A stretch of DNA of 64,000 nucleotides, taken from assembly GCF_002906855.1 (NCBI RefSeq), contig NZ_MINI01000048.1:992001-1056000 (forward strand), in the 5' to 3' direction. Of this stretch, positions 18,159 to 27,045 are shown piece by piece. The translations under genes and the position numbers were made by a program. The notes under the pieces were generated by a model. The model searched no databases and had not been told where the DNA came from. It saw nothing but the letters and a program-made list of their open reading frames with translations. Origin of the DNA: Pseudomonas putida. GTDB lineage: Bacteria; Pseudomonadota; Gammaproteobacteria; Pseudomonadales; Pseudomonadaceae. The first letter of the stretch is position 1. Every line of letters starts with the position of its first letter.

Positions 18159-18902
18159 TTACAGCACTTGGCGCAGGAACGCCTGCGCACGCGGGTCTTT
18201 AGGCGCAGCAAAGAACTCAGCCGGCGCCGAATCTTCCAGCAGCTTGCCGTGATCGAAGAACAGCACCCGGTCTGCCACTTCACGGGCAAAGCCCATTTCG
18301 TGAGTGACACAGACCATGGTCATGCCTTCCTGGGCCAGAGTCTTCATCACATCCAGCACCTCACCGACCATTTCCGGGTCGAGCGCCGAGGTCGGCTCGT
18401 CGAACAGCATCACCTTCGGCTCCATCGCCAGGGCACGGGCGATCGCCACCCGCTGCTGCTGGCCGCCCGAAAGGCGCGACGGGTACTCGTTGGCCTTCTG
18501 CGAGATACCCACCTTCTCCAGCAAAGCACGGGCCTTGGCTTCACGCTCGGCCTTGTTGCGCTTGCGCACCACCTTCTGCGCCAGGCACAGGTTTTCCAGC
18601 ACGGTCATGTGCGGGAACAGGTTGAAGTGCTGGAACACCATGCCGACCTCACGGCGGTAGGCGTTGATGTCGGTCTTAGGGTCGGCCAGTTGCAGGCCGT
18701 CGATGGCCACATGACCTTGGTCGAAGTGCTCCAGGCCATTGAGGCAGCGCAGGAAGGTCGACTTGCCCGAACCCGACGGGCCGAGCACCACCACCACTTC
18801 GCCCTTGGCGACTTTGGTGGTGACGTTATCCACAGCCCGCACCACATGGCCACGGGTGTCGAAGACTTTCAGCAGGTCACGGACTTCAATCACTTTGCGC
18901 AA
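18159..18902 (-). CDS. Polar amino-acid ABC transporter, ATP-binding subunit
   Basis: 247 residues. Walker A GPSGSGKST (about residues 41-49), Q-loop VFQHFNLFPHMTVLEN, signature LSGGQQQR, Walker B VMLFDEPTSALDPE and the H-loop VTHEMGFA are all present and typical of the GlnQ/HisP/AotP family that energises polar amino-acid uptake. It overlaps the permease gene by 17 nt. The exact substrate cannot be read from the sequence. Confidence 0.93.
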   Translation of the reverse strand: MRKVIEVRDLLKVFDTRGHVVRAVDNVTTKVAKGEVVVVLGPSGSGKSTFLRCLNGLEHFDQGHVAIDGLQLADPKTDINAYRREVGMVFQHFNLFPHMTVLENLCLAQKVVRKRNKAEREAKARALLEKVGISQKANEYPSRLSGGQQQRVAIARALAMEPKVMLFDEPTSALDPEMVGEVLDVMKTLAQEGMTMVCVTHEMGFAREVADRVLFFDHGKLLEDSAPAEFFAAPKDPRAQAFLRQVL

Positions 18903-19848
18903 GCCTCCGCTCGAGCCGGCTGGCGATGTGCGACAGCGGCAGGTTGATCAGCAGGTACAGGCCTGCCACGCAGAACCAGATCTCGAAGGTCGAGAACGAC
19001 GTAGTGATGGCCTCACGGCCGCTCTTGGTCAGTTCGGTAATGGCGATCACCGACACCAGCGAGGTGTCCTTGACCAGGCTGATGAACTGCCCGGCCAGCG
19101 GTGGCAGCACGCGCTTGAACGCTTGCGGCAGGATCACGTGGCGCATCGACTGGCCCGCGTTCAGCCCCAGCGAGCGTGCAGCCTCGTTCTGGCCCTTGGC
19201 AATGGACTGCACGCCGGCGCGGACGATTTCCGCGACATAGGCGCCGGTGAACAGCGCCAGCGCGGCCACCCCGGCGAACTCCCGGGACAAGTTGAGCACA
19301 GTGCCGATGAAGAAGTAGAAAATGAATATCTGCACCAGCAGCGGCGTGCCGCGCACCAGTTCGACGTAAACGGTCGACAGGTCGCGCAGGGTCGGGTTGT
19401 TCGACAACCGGCACAGGCCGGCGAACAGGCCGATCACCAGGCCCAGCGCACCGGACACCACCGAGATCCATAACGTGGTCCACAGGCCCCAGGCCAGCGG
19501 GCCAGCCGCCCAGTGGCGGGTCACGCCGACCTGGTCGCCCTCGGCGATGTCATCACCGCGGCTCAGTTGCAGGCTGTCCTTGGCCACGTCGAGCACTTGC
19601 TCTTCGCCATTTTCATCCTTGAGCGTGACACGCGCGGTGTCACCGGAAACGACGATCTCCTGCACGCTACCGTTACCCGCGGCGCGCTGTACGTCCTCGG
19701 CCTTGTAGGCGAAGTACTGCGGTACGCGGTTCCAGCGCCACTCGTAGGAAATCATCGAGGTGGCCATGTACAGGCTGAACGCCAGGCCCACCAGGACCAG
19801 GGCGGTCAACCCATGCCAGGGCCACTGGGCTTTCTTGTGTTTGATCAC
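18886..19848 (-). CDS. Polar amino-acid ABC transporter, permease subunit
   Basis: 320 residues. The HisMQ/GlnP-type permease core is in the C-terminal 220 residues, with VYVELVRGTPLLVQIFIFYF and the EAA loop EAARSLGLNAGQSMRHVILP. The N-terminal 100 residues add one membrane helix and a soluble, probably periplasmic, segment, so it is longer than the usual 220-250-residue permeases. No second permease gene is present, which implies a homodimeric channel. The transporter is encoded as binding protein, permease, ATPase. Confidence 0.92.
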   Translation of the reverse strand: MIKHKKAQWPWHGLTALVLVGLAFSLYMATSMISYEWRWNRVPQYFAYKAEDVQRAAGNGSVQEIVVSGDTARVTLKDENGEEQVLDVAKDSLQLSRGDDIAEGDQVGVTRHWAAGPLAWGLWTTLWISVVSGALGLVIGLFAGLCRLSNNPTLRDLSTVYVELVRGTPLLVQIFIFYFFIGTVLNLSREFAGVAALALFTGAYVAEIVRAGVQSIAKGQNEAARSLGLNAGQSMRHVILPQAFKRVLPPLAGQFISLVKDTSLVSVIAITELTKSGREAITTSFSTFEIWFCVAGLYLLINLPLSHIASRLERRLAQSD

Positions 19849-19927
19849 GTGGGGTACTTCCGTAAATGCGAACGCGCAGGGTTTGCCTGCGCGTCGGGGT
19901 CATAAAGCCGGGCTTGTGGCCTGGGCC

Positions 19928-20728
19928 TTATTCCATGTCTTTCAGCCAGTCCTTGTTCTTGAACCACTTGTCGTGAATACGATCGTAGGTCCCGTCATGC
20001 TTGATCTGGTGCAGGAAGTTGTTGATGAAGTTGATGCTGTCGTAGTCGCCTTTCTTCAGGCCGAAGGCCAGCGGCTCGTAGGTGAAGGGTTCTTCGAGGA
20101 ACAGCAGCTTGCCAGCACCGGCCTTCTCGACCGCCACCACGTTGTATGGCGCGTCGTAGACAAAGGCGTCAGCCTTGCCGTTGACCACGTCCATCACCGC
20201 TTCTTGCTCGTTGTCGTAGCCGTGGTACTTGGCTTTGCCGATCAGCTTCTTGGACACCATCTCGCCGGTGGTACCGAGCTTGGAGGTCAGGCGGTACTTC
20301 TCGTTGTTCAGGTCCTTGTACGACTTGATCTCGCCGGCCAGCTCCTTGCGGATCAGCAGGGTCTGGCCAACCACGATGAAGGGTTCGCTGAAGTTCAGGC
20401 GCAGGTTGCGTTCCTGGGTCAGGGTCATGCCACTGCCGATCATGTCGAACTTGTCAGTCAGCAGGGCCGGGATGATGCCGTCATATGCGGTGGAAACAGC
20501 CTCGAACTTCACGCCCATGGATTTGGCCATGGCTTTGAGGATATCGACTTCGAAGCCGATGATCTCGCCGCGCTTGTTGGTCATCTGGAACGGCATGTAG
20601 GTTGGGTCCATGCCCACCCGCAGGGTACCGCGCTTGACCGCCTCATCAATGGCGCCGGCCTGGGCCGCAGTTACGGCGACCAGGGCGGTAACACCGACCA
20701 GCAGCCGCGAAAGATATTTCTTGATCAT
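19928..20728 (-). CDS. Periplasmic amino-acid-binding protein (ABC transporter)
   Basis: 266 residues from the ATG at 20728. The signal peptide (about 1-25, SRLLVGVTALVAVTAAQA) is followed by an SBP family 3 fold: GTLRVGMDPTYMPFQ, GEIIGFEVDILKAMAK and the ligand-contacting FDMIGSGMTLTQERNLRLNFSEP split over two lobes. It delivers a polar amino acid to the permease encoded 79 nt downstream. The specificity is unknown. Confidence 0.93.
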   Translation of the reverse strand: MIKKYLSRLLVGVTALVAVTAAQAGAIDEAVKRGTLRVGMDPTYMPFQMTNKRGEIIGFEVDILKAMAKSMGVKFEAVSTAYDGIIPALLTDKFDMIGSGMTLTQERNLRLNFSEPFIVVGQTLLIRKELAGEIKSYKDLNNEKYRLTSKLGTTGEMVSKKLIGKAKYHGYDNEQEAVMDVVNGKADAFVYDAPYNVVAVEKAGAGKLLFLEEPFTYEPLAFGLKKGDYDSINFINNFLHQIKHDGTYDRIHDKWFKNKDWLKDME

Positions 20729-20863
20729 CACCAAGTCCCCTAGCAAGTAAAGAAGCGAATCTTATTGTCGTGGCACAGCCATACCGGCCGATGCGGATTA
20801 TCGGAGAGGGATGCTAACGCATGGCGGCGCTCGGACCTAGAGCCGGGGGGGACTTTGTTGGCC

Positions 20864-20918
20864 AAAAAAAAAATCGCGGATAAATCCGCTCCTGCTTGGA
20901 GTGGGTTTATCCGCGATT
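20864..20918 (-). terminator. Intrinsic terminator of mdoH
   Basis: On the minus strand a 13-bp perfect stem (20906-20918 with 20872-20884, AATCGCGGATAAA) encloses a GC-rich inner stem and is followed by a run of about ten T. It starts 9 nt after the mdoH stop. Confidence 0.93.
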
Positions 20919-20926
20919 GCGAGCTA

Positions 20927-23500
20927 TCAGGCGCCGACGAGTGCCGGTTGGCCTTCATTCTCCGGATGCAGTGGCAGCAGCGGCGAATGCGGGTCGTTCT
21001 TGATGGAGGCACGCCACACATCGATCCACGCCGCATTGTGCTCGGCCCAGACCTGCTCGTGCAGGCGGCTCAAGGCGACCGGGTCGCTGAGCAAGGCCAG
21101 GCGTGTATTGAGGTCCAGCCCTTTCGGCCCGACCTCCAGCGCCTTGGCCACGCGCTCGGCACGCAGCGCCTCGATCGGCGCGGCCTGACCGTGACGGGCA
21201 GTGGCCATGGCACAGGCCAGGGCATTCTGCCGTGGGTCGACCACTGCACGCACGAAACCGTCATGCAGGGCATGCCAGCGGTTCTCGTGGGTGTACTGGT
21301 CGGTGGCCAGCAGCTCCTGCGGCGTGGCGTATTCCTCGGGGATGAGAAACAGCTTCTCGTCCTTGGCCGCCAGGCCCAGGCGCGTGCGGCTGGAGATGAC
21401 CGATACCGGGATCGACAGCACCAGCGAGCCCACGATCGGCGCCAGCCACCACAGGAAGCTCGGGTTCAGCCAGGCCACCAGCCCAGCCCAGGCGAAGCCC
21501 AGCAAGGTCTGCGGACCATGGCGGCGCAGCGCCTCGCTCCACGGGGTGGAGTCGTCGTCACGCTGCGGCGAGTTCCAGGTCGCCGCCCAGCCGAGGAACG
21601 CGGCCAGCACGAAGCGGGTGTGGAAGATCATCCGTACCGGCGCCAGCAGCATGGAGAACAGCATCTCCATCAGCATCGACAGGGTGACCTTGATGCGCCC
21701 ACCGAACTCGACGGCGCCCTTGGCCCAGATCAGGATGACGCTCAGCAGCTTGGGCAGGAACAGCAGCACGATGGTGGTGGAGAACAGCGCCACGGCTTTT
21801 TCCGGGTGCCACTGCGGCCACAGCGGGTAGAGCTGGTATGGCTCGATGAAGTACTGCGGTTCCATCAGGGTGTTGGTCGCCAGCAATGCCGTCGACAGCA
21901 CCAGGAACAGGAACCACAGCGGCGCCGACAGGTACGACATCACGCCGGTGAGGAACACCGCACGGTGCACCGGGTGCATGCCCTTGACCAGGAACAGGCG
22001 GAAGTTCATCAGGTTGCCGTGGCACCAGCGGCGGTCGCGCTTGAGCTCGTCGAGCAGGTTCGGCGGCAATTCTTCGTAGCTGCCTGGCAGGTCATAGGCA
22101 ATCCACACGCCCCAGCCGGCGCGGCGCATCAGCGCGGCTTCGACGAAGTCGTGGGAGAGAATGGCCCCGGCGAACGCACCCTTGCCCGGCAACGGCGCCA
22201 GGGCGCAGTGCTCGATGAACGGCTTCATGCGGATGATCGCATTGTGGCCCCAGTAGTGCGACTCGCCCAGCTGCCAGAAGTGCAGGCCGGCGGTGAACAA
22301 CGGGCCATAGACGCGGGTGGCGAACTGCTGCATGCGCGCATACAGGGTGTCCATGCCCGAGGCTTTCGGCCCGGTCTGGATGATGCCGGCGTCCGGGTTG
22401 GCTTCCATCAGGCGCACCAGGCTGCTCAGGCATTCGCCGCTCATGACGCTGTCGGCGTCGAGCACGACCATGTACTTGTACTCGCCACCCCAGCGACGGC
22501 AGAAGTCGTCGAGGTTGCCGCTCTTGCGCTTCACGCGGCGACGGCGACGGCGGTAGAAGATGCGGCCGAAGCCCTTGGTTTCGCGGCACACGTCCAGCCA
22601 GGCCTGCTGCTCGGCCACGGCGATGTCGGTGTCGTTGGTGTCGCTGAGCACGAAGAAGTCGAAACGGTCGAGGTTGCCGCTGGCTGCCACCGACTCGAAG
22701 GTCGCCCGCAGGCCTGCGAACACCCGCGGCACGTCTTCGTTGCAGATCGGCATCACCAGCGCGGTACGCGCTTCGGGGGCAATCGGCTCGTTGCCGGCAC
22801 TGCTACCCGAAATCTTGTATTTGTCACGCCCGGTGAGCAACTCGAGGAAGCCCATCAGCGCGGTCCAGAAGCCTGCCGAAACCCAGCAGAAGAGGATACC
22901 GAACAGCACCAGAATGGACGTCTGCAAGGCATACGGCCAGACCTGCACCACGGTGTCCCACAGCGGCTGGTTGACGATTTCGTCCAGGTCGACGAACGAC
23001 CAGCCCTGGTACGGCAGGATGCCTTTCATGTACCAGCCGGCGACGATGGTCTGGCCGATCATGAGGGCGAGCAGGATGTAGCGGCGGATCGAACCGACCG
23101 TGCGCCAGCGCGCCGCTGGCAGCTCGCGCTTGGGCGGCTGCGGGGCGTTGGTACGGCCGGTCATGCGCCGCCACAGGCGGATCAGCACGTTGGTGCGCCA
23201 TGGCTCGGGCACGACCTTGGTGCGCTTGATCGGCGGCGCGATCTTCAGGCACAGCCGGCCACTGCCGTCGACACCGAGCATTTCGGCGTCTTCCAGCTCG
23301 GCAGCGCTGCCCACGGTCAGGCGCGGGCCGACCGAGGCCTGCACGGCCTCGGTGATGCTGGCGGCAGGGTTGGCCGCCAGGCGTTGGTGCAGCTCACTGA
23401 ACGAGGTGCAGCTGGCGAGTTCCGCGCGCTGCTCATCGCTCAGTGGGAGGTGGGCCAGGTATTCGCCAAGCGATTCCGGCCTTGCGCTTGAGTTACTCAT
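20927..23500 (-). CDS. mdoH: MdoH/OpgH, periplasmic glucan glucosyltransferase
   Basis: 857 residues. It is an inner-membrane family 2 glycosyltransferase that polymerises beta-1,2-glucan backbones of osmoregulated periplasmic glucans. The catalytic domain (about 240-500) contains VLDADSVMSGE and the later KRDRRWCHGNLMN (the R-x-x-R-W-type acceptor motif), flanked by about eight membrane helices. It overlaps the end of mdoG by 8 nt and forms the standard mdoGH operon. Confidence 0.96.
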   Translation of the reverse strand: MSNSSARPESLGEYLAHLPLSDEQRAELASCTSFSELHQRLAANPAASITEAVQASVGPRLTVGSAAELEDAEMLGVDGSGRLCLKIAPPIKRTKVVPEPWRTNVLIRLWRRMTGRTNAPQPPKRELPAARWRTVGSIRRYILLALMIGQTIVAGWYMKGILPYQGWSFVDLDEIVNQPLWDTVVQVWPYALQTSILVLFGILFCWVSAGFWTALMGFLELLTGRDKYKISGSSAGNEPIAPEARTALVMPICNEDVPRVFAGLRATFESVAASGNLDRFDFFVLSDTNDTDIAVAEQQAWLDVCRETKGFGRIFYRRRRRRVKRKSGNLDDFCRRWGGEYKYMVVLDADSVMSGECLSSLVRLMEANPDAGIIQTGPKASGMDTLYARMQQFATRVYGPLFTAGLHFWQLGESHYWGHNAIIRMKPFIEHCALAPLPGKGAFAGAILSHDFVEAALMRRAGWGVWIAYDLPGSYEELPPNLLDELKRDRRWCHGNLMNFRLFLVKGMHPVHRAVFLTGVMSYLSAPLWFLFLVLSTALLATNTLMEPQYFIEPYQLYPLWPQWHPEKAVALFSTTIVLLFLPKLLSVILIWAKGAVEFGGRIKVTLSMLMEMLFSMLLAPVRMIFHTRFVLAAFLGWAATWNSPQRDDDSTPWSEALRRHGPQTLLGFAWAGLVAWLNPSFLWWLAPIVGSLVLSIPVSVISSRTRLGLAAKDEKLFLIPEEYATPQELLATDQYTHENRWHALHDGFVRAVVDPRQNALACAMATARHGQAAPIEALRAERVAKALEVGPKGLDLNTRLALLSDPVALSRLHEQVWAEHNAAWIDVWRASIKNDPHSPLLPLHPENEGQPALVGA

Positions 23501-25229
23501 CGGCAGGCAACTGATAGCTCCAGGTCTCGGTCAGCACTTTTTCAGTGGTGGCCGGGGTCCCGTTGGTGGGTGCCGCATCGGCGGCAGGTTGTTCGGCCTT
23601 GGCTGGTTCCGCCTTGGCGGCCTTCTCGTGCTTGGCGTGCTTGGCCGCTGCCTTCTCCTGCTTGATTTCAGCAGCAGGCTTGGCCGGCTCGACCGGCACG
23701 TCACGTACCAGCGCAGCGCGCATTTCGGTGGACTTGTTGGCTTCCTTGACCTTCAAGCGCAAGGTCAGGCGCCAGCCCTTGGTTTCCGGGTTATAGCGCA
23801 GATTGTTCTCGACCACCTCGGCATTGTCGCCAACGCTGATCTGGCTGCGCACCGGGGTGTCTTCCGGCAGGGCGGCAAGGGCCGGGCCAGCGAAGTCGAC
23901 CAGGAAGGCGACGCTGCCGTCTGGCTGGCGGATCAGGTTGGATTGCTTGACATCACCGGTGGAGCGCAGGGTCTGCTTGACCCAGCCCAGGTCAGGGGCC
24001 TGGAACTGCTGCTCGTCGATGGTCCAGTGCAGGCGGTAGGCGTACTCGAACGGCTTGCCTGGCTCAGGTAGCTTTTCCGGGCTCCAGAAGGCAACGATGT
24101 TGTCGTTGGTCTCGTCGGCAGTCGGGATCTCGACCAGGTCGACGGTACCCTTGCCCCAGTCACCCTTCGGCTCGATCCAGGCGCTCGGGCGCTTCTGGTA
24201 GTTGTCGTCGAGGTCTTCGAAATCGCTGAAGGCGCGCTGACGCTGCATCAGGCCGAAACCACGCGGGTTCTCGACGCTGAAGTTGCTCACGGCCAGGTGT
24301 TTCGGGTTGTTCAGCGGGCGCCACAGCCACTCGCCGTTACCGGCGTGAATCGACAGGCCTTCGGAGTCATGCAGGGCCGGGCGATAGTTCAGCACCTTGG
24401 ACGGCTGGTTGGGGCCAAACAGGAACATGCTGGTCAGCGGGGCGATACCCAGGCGGCTGACCTGGTCACGCAGGAATACCCGCGATTGCACGTCGACCAC
24501 GGTGTCGGTGCCCGGGCGCAGGATCAGCTTGTAGGCGCCGGTGGAGCGTGGCGAATCCAGCAGGGCGTAGATCACCAGGTGCTTGTCGGCCGGCTTGGGC
24601 TTCTCGACCCAGAACTCGGTGAAGCGCGGGAACTCTTCGCCCGACGGCAGCGCGGTGTCGATCGCCAGGCCACGGGCCGACAGGCCGTACACATGGCCCT
24701 TGCCGACCACGCGGAAATAGCTGGCCCCCAGCAGGGTCATGATCTCGTCCTGCTTGTCGGCCTTGTTGATCGGGTAGAGCACGCGGAAACCGGCGTAACC
24801 GAGGTTCTTGACGGTTTCCGGGTCGTGCGGCACGTCACCGAACTCGAAGCGGCTCGGGTCGTACTTGATTTCCTCGACCTTGGTAGCAGTGATCTCGTTG
24901 ATCTTCACTGGGGTGTCGAAGTGCATGCCCTGATGGTAGAAGGACAGTTTGAACGGGGTCTTGTCCTTGGCCCACTCGGCCTTTTCCTGCAGGAAATGAA
25001 TTTTCTGGTAGTCCGCGAACTTCATGTCGCGGAAGGCTGCCGGCAGGTTACTTTTCGGTGCTTCGTATTTCTGGCCGGCCAGATCCTTTGCCTTGGCTGC
25101 AACATCGTCAAGATTGAATGCCCACAGCTGGCCCGCGCTCATCAGGCCGACCAGTGCCACACTGGCCATCAGGGCCTTGCGCAGCCCGGTGCCGGGGATT
25201 CTTGATGCTTTTTGGGGACTAACAATCAC
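23493..25229 (-). CDS. mdoG: MdoG/OpgG, periplasmic glucan biosynthesis protein
   Basis: 578 residues if the GTG at 25229 is used (MIVSPQKASRIPGTG), with GAGGG about 7 nt upstream. A Sec signal peptide ends near LMSAGQLWA (residue 37). The two-domain beta-sandwich protein, with conserved EFWVEKPK, GLMQRQRAFSDFEDL and RRPSAWIEP-like motifs (here KRPSAWIEP), is needed for glucan backbone branching/release. The C-terminal ~60 residues are a lysine/alanine-rich low-complexity stretch (AAAKHAKHEKAAKAEPAKAE) before a final WSYQLPADE, an addition not expected in enteric OpgG. A longer upstream reading frame lacks a signal-peptide-like start and is rejected. Confidence 0.93.
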   Translation of the reverse strand: MIVSPQKASRIPGTGLRKALMASVALVGLMSAGQLWAFNLDDVAAKAKDLAGQKYEAPKSNLPAAFRDMKFADYQKIHFLQEKAEWAKDKTPFKLSFYHQGMHFDTPVKINEITATKVEEIKYDPSRFEFGDVPHDPETVKNLGYAGFRVLYPINKADKQDEIMTLLGASYFRVVGKGHVYGLSARGLAIDTALPSGEEFPRFTEFWVEKPKPADKHLVIYALLDSPRSTGAYKLILRPGTDTVVDVQSRVFLRDQVSRLGIAPLTSMFLFGPNQPSKVLNYRPALHDSEGLSIHAGNGEWLWRPLNNPKHLAVSNFSVENPRGFGLMQRQRAFSDFEDLDDNYQKRPSAWIEPKGDWGKGTVDLVEIPTADETNDNIVAFWSPEKLPEPGKPFEYAYRLHWTIDEQQFQAPDLGWVKQTLRSTGDVKQSNLIRQPDGSVAFLVDFAGPALAALPEDTPVRSQISVGDNAEVVENNLRYNPETKGWRLTLRLKVKEANKSTEMRAALVRDVPVEPAKPAAEIKQEKAAAKHAKHEKAAKAEPAKAEQPAADAAPTNGTPATTEKVLTETWSYQLPADE

Positions 25230-25452
25230 GAGCAACCCTCGCCGAAAACAGATCATGAAACCAACGGCCAGCGAAAAATGCCGGGTTGGCGAGCACTGTT
25301 CGGACCCCATGAGGGCGTAATGATTCCCCAAACAGGTCCAGACAATGCTCGAGTCAGAGTGAAACGAACCTGCGAACGCAGGCTCACGCAGCGCGCGATT
25401 ATCCAGCAGGATGCGTTACAACGCATCAGTGTGGACTAACTATTTATCGTAC

Positions 25453-25487
25453 AAAACCCCTTGTTTTCCTATAAACAAAGGGTTTTT
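25453..25487 (-). terminator. Intrinsic terminator downstream of dtd
   Basis: Inverted repeat AAAACCCCTTGTTT / AAACAAAGGGTTTT around a CCTAT loop, just after the dtd stop. Both strands give a T-rich tail, so it may also limit antisense transcription toward dtd. Confidence 0.8.
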
Positions 25488-25492
25488 CGACC

Positions 25493-25930
25493 TCATATTT
25501 GTAACAAGAATGTCACTGGGCCATCATTGACCAGGTGCACCTGCATGTCCGCGCCGAAACGCCCGCTCGCCACATCGGCATGCTGGCCGCGCGCCTTGCT
25601 CAAAAGATAGTCGAACAATTCGGCCCCGAGCGCCGGAGGCGCGGCGGTCGAGAAGCTCGGGCGCATGCCGCTGCGGGTGTCAGCCGCCAGGGTGAACTGG
25701 GAGACCAGCAGCAGGCCGCCACCGACATCCTTGAGCGACAGGTTCATCTTGCCCTGATCGTCGCTGAACACCCGATAGTTCAGCAGCTTGTGCAACAGTT
25801 TATCGGCATGCTCACGGGTATCTTCAGGCTCGACGGCCACCAGCACCAGCAAACCCTGGTCAATGGCACCGACGATTTCCCCGCCGACCTCCACGCGTGC
25901 GCCACGCACGCGTTGCAGCAAACCCCTCAT
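25493..25930 (-). CDS. dtd: Dtd, D-aminoacyl-tRNA deacylase
   Basis: 145 residues. It hydrolyses D-aminoacyl-tRNAs (and Gly-tRNA-Ala) as a proofreading enzyme. The diagnostic motifs SQFTLAADTRSGMRPSF and the cross-subunit Gly-cisPro motif NDGPVTF near the C terminus are intact. It overlaps the stop of pip by 4 nt (the shared ATGA), forming a pip-dtd pair. Confidence 0.96.
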   Translation of the reverse strand: MRGLLQRVRGARVEVGGEIVGAIDQGLLVLVAVEPEDTREHADKLLHKLLNYRVFSDDQGKMNLSLKDVGGGLLLVSQFTLAADTRSGMRPSFSTAAPPALGAELFDYLLSKARGQHADVASGRFGADMQVHLVNDGPVTFLLQI

Positions 25931-26898
25931 GCTTCTTCCAGCGGCAGGTCGAGCAGACGGCGGGCCATCTGATCGGCTGCACGCACCAGGGCATCGGTGA
26001 TGCCTGGCTCGGAGGCGGCATGCCCAGCGTCGCGGATGACCTTCAGCTCACTGTTCGGCCAGGCCTGGTGCAGCGCCCAGGCGTTGTCCAATGGGCAGAT
26101 CACGTCGTAGCGGCCATGCACGATCACCGCCGGCAGGTGAGCGATCTTCGGCATGTCGCGAATCAGCTGGTCGGGCTCCAGGAACGCATTGTTCATGAAG
26201 TAGTGGCATTCGATGCGGGCGATCGACAGCGCGCGCTGCGGCTCGGAGAAGCGGTCGACCACCAGCGGATTCGGGCGCAGCGTGGCGGTGCGGCCTTCCC
26301 AGGTGGACCAGGCCTTGGCCGCATGCATCTGGGCGATCTGGTCGTTGCCGGTCAGGCGCTTGTGGAAGGCCTTGACCAGGTCACCACGCTCTTCCGGCGG
26401 GATCGGCGCGATGTAGTCCTGCCAGTAGTCCGGGAACATGCGGCTGGCGCCTTCTTGGTAGAACCACTCGATTTCCTGCGGCCGGCACAGGAAGATGCCC
26501 CGCAGGATCAGGCCATGCACGCGCTCGGGGTAGGTCTGGGCGTAGGCCAGGGCCAGGGTCGAGCCCCAGGAACCGCCGAACAGCACCCATTTGTCGATGC
26601 CAAGGTGCTTGCGGATGCGCTCAAGGTCTTCGACCAGGTGCCAGGTAGTGTTGTTCTCCAGGCTCGCGTGCGGCGTGGAGCGGCCACAGCCGCGCTGGTC
26701 GAAGGTGATGATGCGGTACAGGTTGGGGTCGAAGTAGCAACGACTCTGGGCATCACAGCCCGCCCCCGGGCCACCGTGGATGAAGACCACAGGCAGACCT
26801 TCCGGCGAGCCGCTTTCATCCACATACAGCACATGCGGCGCTTCCACGGCGAGATCGTGCCGGGCGTAGGGTTTGATCTGCGGGTACAGGGTCTGCAT
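25927..26898 (-). CDS. pip: Proline iminopeptidase
   Basis: 323 residues from the ATG at 26898. It is an alpha/beta-hydrolase (peptidase family S33) that removes N-terminal proline. Oxyanion-hole motif HGGPGAG (residues 41-47), DQRGCGRS, nucleophile Ser110 in GGSWGST and the late His region (RDAGHAASE) are visible. Start choice: an upstream 22-codon extension lies in the spacer and is rejected. It is divergent from the giant NEL gene with 147 bases between. Confidence 0.95.
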   Translation of the reverse strand: MQTLYPQIKPYARHDLAVEAPHVLYVDESGSPEGLPVVFIHGGPGAGCDAQSRCYFDPNLYRIITFDQRGCGRSTPHASLENNTTWHLVEDLERIRKHLGIDKWVLFGGSWGSTLALAYAQTYPERVHGLILRGIFLCRPQEIEWFYQEGASRMFPDYWQDYIAPIPPEERGDLVKAFHKRLTGNDQIAQMHAAKAWSTWEGRTATLRPNPLVVDRFSEPQRALSIARIECHYFMNNAFLEPDQLIRDMPKIAHLPAVIVHGRYDVICPLDNAWALHQAWPNSELKVIRDAGHAASEPGITDALVRAADQMARRLLDLPLEEA

Positions 26899-27045
26899 TG
26901 CGCACTCCGTGTGAGGTTTGGTTCGGCCGTGGGCCATCATAAACCTGAATTGCGCCAAGAGCATGTGTCTGTGGCGAGATCATGTTATGCACGGCCGACA
27001 AGCCGGTCTGAATAGCATCCGGGCTTTCCCACCCGTGAGGCTCAC

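Noticed and set aside
20765..23491. A 908-codon open frame antisense to mdoH
   Set aside because: Composition is dominated by His/Gln/Arg/Val typical of the complement of a GC-rich gene; it has no family match or ribosome-binding site, and mdoH on the other strand is unambiguous.
25230..25331. N-terminal extension of mdoG
   Set aside because: It would place 34 unrelated residues before a clear signal peptide; the GTG at 25229 has a ribosome-binding site.
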